Shown piece after piece: positions 58,463 through 64,000 of a stretch of 64,000 nt of DNA. The stretch is from Bromus sterilis. Taxonomy: Eukaryota; Streptophyta; Magnoliopsida; Poales; Poaceae. The stretch is taken from positions 113,257,001 through 113,321,000 of the forward strand of contig OX465598.1 of the NCBI GenBank assembly GCA_950022295.1, written 5' to 3'. Made by a program: the position numbers and the translations under genes. A model generated the notes under the pieces. The model searched no databases. It saw nothing but the letters and a program-made list of their open reading frames with translations, and was not told the DNA's origin. Every line of letters starts with the position of its first letter. Position 1 is the first letter of the stretch.

Positions 58463-59193
58463 GAAGTCACGAACCACCGGAATATCTTCAAGGTCAGGAA
58501 GGGGAATCACATTTAAAGTATGCATCTGGATTCTAGAACTGGGTGAAGTGTAGTCAATGGTCTGGCCTGAAGGATGGGTAAGTTTAACTGACTTGGCTTT
58601 ACAATCAAGGAAAGCATTCTGTCTTGATAACCAATCCATTCCTAGGATGACATCAATGTCTGAAGACTTGAGGGCTATAAGAGAAGCAAGGAATACTAAA
58701 CCCTCAATTGCAATTTGATTGCCAGGGCTTACTCTATTAGTTTACCATTTGGAACCAGGAGTTTGAATGATCATTGGGGAAAACATTTCTTCAAAAGGAA
58801 ATTCATGCCGAAGTGCATAACTCTCCGACATGAATGAATGAGATGCTCCTGGATCGAAAAGGACGGAGGCGGGAACATGATTGACTGGGAGTGTGCCAAG
58901 GATGACGTCAGAAGTAGCAGTGGTTTCCTCAACTGAGATTTGGTTCACATATCCACTACTTGTGGCTGAAAGCTTTGCTGGGATAGTTTTGGTGGGGGAT
59001 TTCTTTGAAGGCTTATGATTAGGTCGACGGGGTTCCACAAACACTGTAGGGCATTGTCAGAAGTGATGGCCTGTCAGACCACACGTGAAACACACCCTGC
59101 CTGAATTGGTGGGGGTGGGGTTACTTGGTTGCACACCATCATTCCGGGGTAGAATCACATGTTGAGGTGGATGGCATATATTTGGTGGTGGCC
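58463..59193 (-). pseudogene. Element E protease and nucleocapsid fragment
   Basis: Protease with LFDPGASHSFMS and ILGTLPVNHVP (58742-59044), joined to MDWLSRQNAFLDCK downstream by a frame interrupted near 58741. The zinc knuckle reads CFTCGLTGHHF, stop, Q, C, so a TGA falls inside it near 59056. Cut at 59193 by element G. Confidence 0.88.
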
Positions 59194-62100
59194 TGTCGGG
59201 ACCCGGGGTTAGCGTATATAAGCCTCGCTACAACACAATCATATGGAGAGCCGAGAACCGTACCCACTTGTCTAAGCAGACAAGGCCAAGCACAGAACGT
59301 TCTCGGAAAGCATCGAACGTGAGGGCCATCCCATTCAAGCCGGATGATCCACTGAGAAGGGTCCTCATCGTCCGCACACAAGTCTAACTGATATGGGTGG
59401 TGAATCCCCATACTCATAGACAAGTCGCCTCAACCATACTATCGATTGTATTATAACCCTTACATAGACTTACTCCAGCCCGATCACTTAGTCGGGGTCT
59501 AGGGCGGGCTCGATCATACCACAAAGTGTGCACGAGACAGAGTCTCGAGCAATCGCATCGCGATGCCCCAAGCTACGCACATCTAAGGGCCACTTGGTGT
59601 ATAAAAGACCGCCAGCCAGATCACAACTAAGGTATCGAAAACCCATACAAAGACATGCATGTTATAAACATACACGCAGCACACATGCCTTGTATGAACA
59701 GCAGGTATCATTGCAATTATCTACAAAGTATACATCTTTATTAATAACTCTTACAGAGTGCACACAGAGATCACAAGCATGTGATCCAACATTACAACAA
59801 ACAGCCGGAAGCAAAGTAGGTCTGAGTACAGACAAGTTTAACAAATGGCTTAGAGAAGCCTTGACTATAAACAAGCCCTCCACGAGGGAACCAGTCGTCT
59901 GACTGGGACTACACTAGCTTGGTCTTGGTCTGAGTCTTCATCCTTCGAGCTTCAGGTAGAAGCCACCATCGGGGTCGGTGGGTTCATCTAAAACATAGAT
60001 TAAGAAAACGTGAGTACAAAGTGGTACTCAGCAAGACTTACGTAGGAACTATACTACTCATGCAAATGTATCAAGGTAAAGGGAGGTGGGGTTTCACTTG
60101 CAGAAGTGCCAGCTTTGACTTGGCTAGTCCTGAACTACGAGTACCAGACTTGAGGTAAGAAGCGTACACGAGTCCACTACATCTCTTCAACCAATTACAC
60201 CACTATGGTTACTTCCTCGACTTCCCCACGAGAAGCACACCATAGCACTCACGCTTATCTTGCGAGTTTTAGAAGTATCCAGTTCAAGTTGTCTAATAAT
60301 CAAGCTAAGCTTTCCAAGCAGTCCATAACCGCGGACGCGGCTATTCGAATAGTTTTGTTAACCCTGCAGTGGTGTACCGCTACACACACGTGCCATCAGT
60401 TACCGCCTTTTGCGTGTCACCATTCAAGAGATGACAGCGAGGATGCCACCACAACCGTTACCTCATAGCCGATCTAGTCCATGAAAGCCGCCTATCTGGG
60501 TTGTCTGCCACTATCGTGAACCCGGCCGGTTTACCGAAGTGGACCCAGACGATGTGTGCGTGGAGCGCAAGCCGGTCTCGGATGAGCCGTTCTCTCACTT
60601 GGCTACCAGGCCACAATACCTACAGAAATCCGAACTATTGCGACATCTGGACATCGAAGGGGATGAGTTAGTAAGACGAGAGGGGTCAGTGAGCCCAATG
60701 TGTGGTTGTACTCTTCATCTTGGATCACCAAACAAGAACTCGTGTTAGGGCGGTGTTCAACGAGACAACCCACCGTGTACTCCTACACAGCCTCTCATCG
60801 TTCACCTTGTATTAGGGTAGATTCACCAACACATTTCACTTTCATCAACACCATGTTTATCATCATCCCAACTCACATCATAAGCAACCTCATTGTACCA
60901 CTAGGCATGCAATAAGCAGTAACAGTTGCAGGGGTCACATGATATCAATCAACTCCTACATCTGCTAGGATTGTGGATTTCTTACTACTGTGACAAGATG
61001 ATAGGTCATGCAAAGGACATGGGTTCAACTATGTGGTAGAAACGTTATCATGGTGATCATCCTAAATAATGCATAAGCGAGACATGAGAGGGAAGTGGGA
61101 TTTTATCGACATGATGAATGGGGGTTTGCTTGCCTTGCTGACGAGGTTCGGGTTCTGGATCTTCAGCGAAGGGGGTGACCTCTTGCTCCGGTTCCACCTC
61201 TACTCGACAAACAAAGCACGAAGTAGCAATCAATATGAATGCAATGCTCAAGCACATGATTATGTTGTCAAATGATGTGAATTGCATTGATGTGATCTAG
61301 GTTCCATTTGCAACAATTTAAATTGAAGTTGATTTGAAAGTGAATTCAAATTCCAAACTCCAAATGTATTTAATTTGATCCAAGTTGCATTTTCTAGCAT
61401 TTGTATTTTGTAATCCAAATGATCATGTGTGTGATAAGCTTCTGAAGTGTAGGTGAAATGTAGCATAATTCCATGGTCCAAGTTGCAAAAGCATTTGATT
61501 TGAATTTGAAATAATTCCAATTAATTCAATTGACATATGCTACTGGTCCCATTTTAAAATCAACTCCAACATAGATGAAAGTTGCATATTTGGAAAGATA
61601 ATTTTCTCCTGATCACTTTTCATATATTATTTGTCCAATTTGGAGTTAATATGAATTTTCTATGAATTTCCAAAGTTTGGGGTATTTTCTGGAATTTCTG
61701 GAATTTCTTTAATTCTTTTAAACCCTTTTCTGTTTATTGCGTCATCAAGAGGTCAGCATGACGCGAGGGGTGGGGCTGACAGGTGGGTCCGGCTTGTTAG
61801 TGACACTGGTTAATTAATCCAGTGGATTAATTTAACAGGGGGGGTTTAGTGGTCATGGGCCCACGTGTCAGTGTCACTAAGGGTGTAATTAGAGGGGTGG
61901 TTAGCTCCTAACGACGCCCACGTCATCAAGCCACCGGCGGCTAGACGCCGGTGACATCCCGACGCGGCGGCGACACGCTGGACGGCGACTCCGGCGACCA
62001 AAAGGCACGCCGCGGCCACCAAACGCATCCCCGTGCTTGCGCGCTTCACCCAGGGCACGACAGCGTCACCGGGGAGCACTGGAGTGACGCCGGCGACGAA

Positions 62101-63282
62101 CTCCCGCGGCGGCCATGGCATGGCGATGAAGCAGACGTCGCCGTAGTGCTTCTCCGCGGCCGTGTGCTGGTGCAACGCGTTGCTGGGAAGCTCAGGAGCG
62201 CGACGGACAGGCTGGGCTGGTCATCAGAGCATGGTAGCGAGCAAATCGTCGACCATGGCGGCGAGGTCGCTCGGCTCCCATGGCGGATCGAGCTAGAGGT
62301 CAAACGGGGAGGCGACAAGTTGGGGGAAACATGAAGCTGCTCATCCTGGAGCTACTGGAGTGGACGGCGAGGTCGTAGGTGAGTTGATGGTGACTAATTC
62401 CGGCGAAGACTCCGCGAAAGCCGGCGGGACGAGGTTGGAGTTGGCGTCGTCTCCGGGTCCGTTGAGCTCCAATTGATGGAGGGGGTCGACGAAGACGTCG
62501 TCGTACTCCTGCCTGGACACAGTGGCTCGCCGTGTAGGGCTCCGTGGCCGCGCGTTTTCTCGTCAGCGGCGACGTCGTGCGCTCGGTCACGATGGAATCT
62601 CGACGAGGAGGAGGCTAGAGGAAGCGGCGAGAGGGGGAGAAGTGTTGCGGGGCTCTGGGCGTCTCCGTGGCACGCTTAGGAGGAGGGGGAGGCTCTGGAA
62701 GCCGCGAGGCGTCGCGGTGGCAGCGCCGGCGTGTCCACCGCTCGCCACCGAGCTGCTTGGAGGAAGAAGACAAGGGAGGAGGTGGTGGGCTGGGCCGTGG
62801 GGGGATCAGTTGGGCCAAAATCCCAGGTAAGGCCCCTTTCTTTATTCTTTCTGTTTTCTATTTTCTGCTTTTGTTTTGTCCTAGCTAAAAAAAATAGCTA
62901 GACATTTTCTAAAATGCTACAAATTTTTATGTGGCCTCAATATATATAGAGTTAACCACTTATAAAATTTGAGCACTTTTAAAATTCAAAACATTTGAAT
63001 TCTAAATCAAATAGGGGTTTATTGAATTTCCAAAGCCACTGTTTGAATATTAGAAAATTCCAAGAGCATGGGATTGCTCCCAAACCATTTTTAAAATGAT
63101 CAGCACCATTTATAGGAATTATCCAAATGTTCAAATGATTTTTGGAAAAATATTTTTATCTGGCCATTTGATTTAATTTCTCAGGGCTTTTCTATCCCCC
63201 ATTTTCTATTTTCTTTTTGAATTTTTCACATGATGCAAAGGGAACTCAAACCCTAGCACTTGCCTAAATTGGGGTTGTGACA
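59194..63282 (-). repeat. 3' LTR of element G (4.09 kb)
   Basis: TGTCGGGACCC to GGTTGTGACA. Same layout as F and L0. The donor position reads GATGAGC, not GGTGAGC (62339-62344 on the plus strand is GCTCAT), so the putative splice donor is mutated here. The acceptor (59988-59989), stem (59533-59547) and terminal open frame (from 59423) remain. Confidence 0.92.
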
Positions 63283-64000
63283 ACTCACCCCCACTCAAAA
63301 GAATCTCGTCCCGAGAGTCAGAAGTCTGCGGGAGGAAGGAGGGGTACTCGGCACTGAGACGGTCTTCTCTTTCCCACGTGGCTTCTTTCTCTGAGTGGTG
63401 TGACCACTGAACTTTCAGAAACTTAATCTTCTTTGGGCGAGTGACACGCTCTGCTGAATCAAGAATACGAACAGGGTATTCTTGATAAGAAAGGTCATCT
63501 TGGAGATCAAGCGTTTCATGGTCGACTTCGCGGATGGGGTCCTTGAAGCAACGCCTGAGTTGTGACACATGGAATACATCATGTACTCGGGAAAGGTGCG
63601 GGGTTAGTTCAAGGTTGTAGGCAACTTTTCCACGTTTAGCAAGAATGCGGAAAGGTCCGATGTAACGTGGGGCCAACTTGCCTTTGATACCGAAACGTTG
63701 GGTTCCCTTCAGAGGAGTAACCCGAAGGTAAGCCTTCTCATCCAGATTGTAGCTCTCTTGTCTATGATGACGATCATAGTAGCTTTTCTGACGAGACTGG
63801 GCTGCTTTCAATTGATCACGAACAATGCGAACTTGCTCTTCTGCTTCCTTGATCATATCCGGTCCAAAGAATTGTCTTTCACCGGTTTCTGACCAGTTTA
63901 AAGGTGTTCGACATCGTCGTCCATATAGGAGTTCAAAAGGAGCCATGTTCAGACTAGATTGAAAACTATTGTTATAAGCAACTTCGGAGAATGGAAGAGA
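63206..64000 (-). CDS. Element G integrase C-terminus and chromodomain (partial)
   Basis: Open for 246 codons from MAPFELLYGRRCRTP and through the window edge in the family frame. It contains the end of the integrase core, the GPF module (KLAPRYIGPFRI) and the chromodomain (QEYPVRILDSAERVTRPKKI). The CGA codon that is TGA in L0 and A is CAA (Gln) here. The frame reads 77 bases into the LTR, giving a longer basic tail ending HHVKNSKRK. Confidence 0.9.
   Translation of the reverse strand, partial: SLPFSEVAYNNSFQSSLNMAPFELLYGRRCRTPLNWSETGERQFFGPDMIKEAEEQVRIVRDQLKAAQSRQKSYYDRHHRQESYNLDEKAYLRVTPLKGTQRFGIKGKLAPRYIGPFRILAKRGKVAYNLELTPHLSRVHDVFHVSQLRRCFKDPIREVDHETLDLQDDLSYQEYPVRILDSAERVTRPKKIKFLKVQWSHHSEKEATWEREDRLSAEYPSFLPQTSDSRDEILLSGGELSQPQFRQVLGFEFPLHHVKNSKRK

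Larger units (their letters stand above)
47761..59193 (-). mobile_element. Element E: partial Ty3/gypsy chromovirus inserted in LTR D
   Basis: 3' LTR 47761-51630, then chromodomain, integrase, RNase H and RT (51608-54376). Solo LTR F interrupts, then protease and nucleocapsid (58463-59193), where element G interrupts. The rest of gag and the 5' LTR lie beyond the window. The left flank CCCTA (47756-47760) is the predicted TSD. Confidence 0.9.
59194..64000 (-). mobile_element. Element G: partial Ty3/gypsy chromovirus inserted in the E gag region
   Basis: 3' LTR 59194-63282, polypurine tract 63283-63295, and the C-terminal pol frame running off the window. The left flank TGGCC (59189-59193) is the predicted TSD; the partner should lie beyond the window. 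Confidence 0.92.

Noticed and set aside
1..64000. CRISPR arrays, tRNA, rRNA, bacterial operons, host protein-coding genes
   Set aside because: No spaced short repeats, no tRNA-like cloverleaf apart from primer-site complements, and every recognisable protein belongs to LTR retrotransposons.

Overview
The window is retrotransposon sequence from end to end. It has the signature of a large repeat-rich grass genome, most likely a Triticeae species (wheat, Aegilops or barley relatives). The evidence is several nested Ty3/gypsy elements with roughly 4 kb LTRs, initiator-Met-tRNA primer sites (TGGTATCAGAGC), integrases that end in a chromodomain, and an older antisense Copia LTR that resembles my memory of the Angela/WIS/BARE group. 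I see no convincing host gene, tRNA, rRNA or CRISPR. The species and family names are inference; the element boundaries are read from termini and target-site duplications (TSDs).

Layout. 1-6376 (+): 3' end of a chromovirus gag-pol and its 3' LTR (copy L0). 6377-8325: remnant of an older element with a short putative 3' LTR. 8326-8482, 35113-36104 and 45298-45398: three pieces of one antisense Copia LTR split by later insertions. 8488-35112 (-): element A, TSD GCCAT. Element B (21108-34156, -, TSD CTCAC) is nested inside A's 5' LTR. 36105-45292 (-): element C, TSD TTTGT, with two 4.29 kb LTRs around only 0.6 kb of non-coding DNA. 45399-47760 (+): 5' part of an LTR (D). 47761-59193 (-): element E, inserted in D, interrupted by solo LTR F (54377-58457, TSD TCCGG) and then by element G (59194 to the window end, -).

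Insertion order from nesting: Copia LTR first; then A and C into it; B into A; E into D; F and G into E. Hand comparison of about 330 nt at the LTR ends gives roughly 2% mismatch for B and 4% for A; about 220 nt gives roughly 5% for C. This agrees with B being younger than A.

Expression model. Each LTR family carries a TATA-like box, a GC-rich leader, a conserved GGTGAGC 5' splice-site motif, a 1.3-2.8 kb AT-rich intron-like stretch, an acceptor (TTTTAG or CGGTAG) and, where visible, AATAAA. In A and B a good acceptor (CAG|G) sits one base before the gag ATG. In A another (TTTCAG) directly abuts the ATG of an extra, uncharacterised 259-codon ORF upstream of gag. This suggests a spliced, multi-ORF expression strategy for these chromoviruses and is the most interesting signal in the window. 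All gag-pol copies are broken; B is closest to intact, with one frameshift and one nonsense codon.
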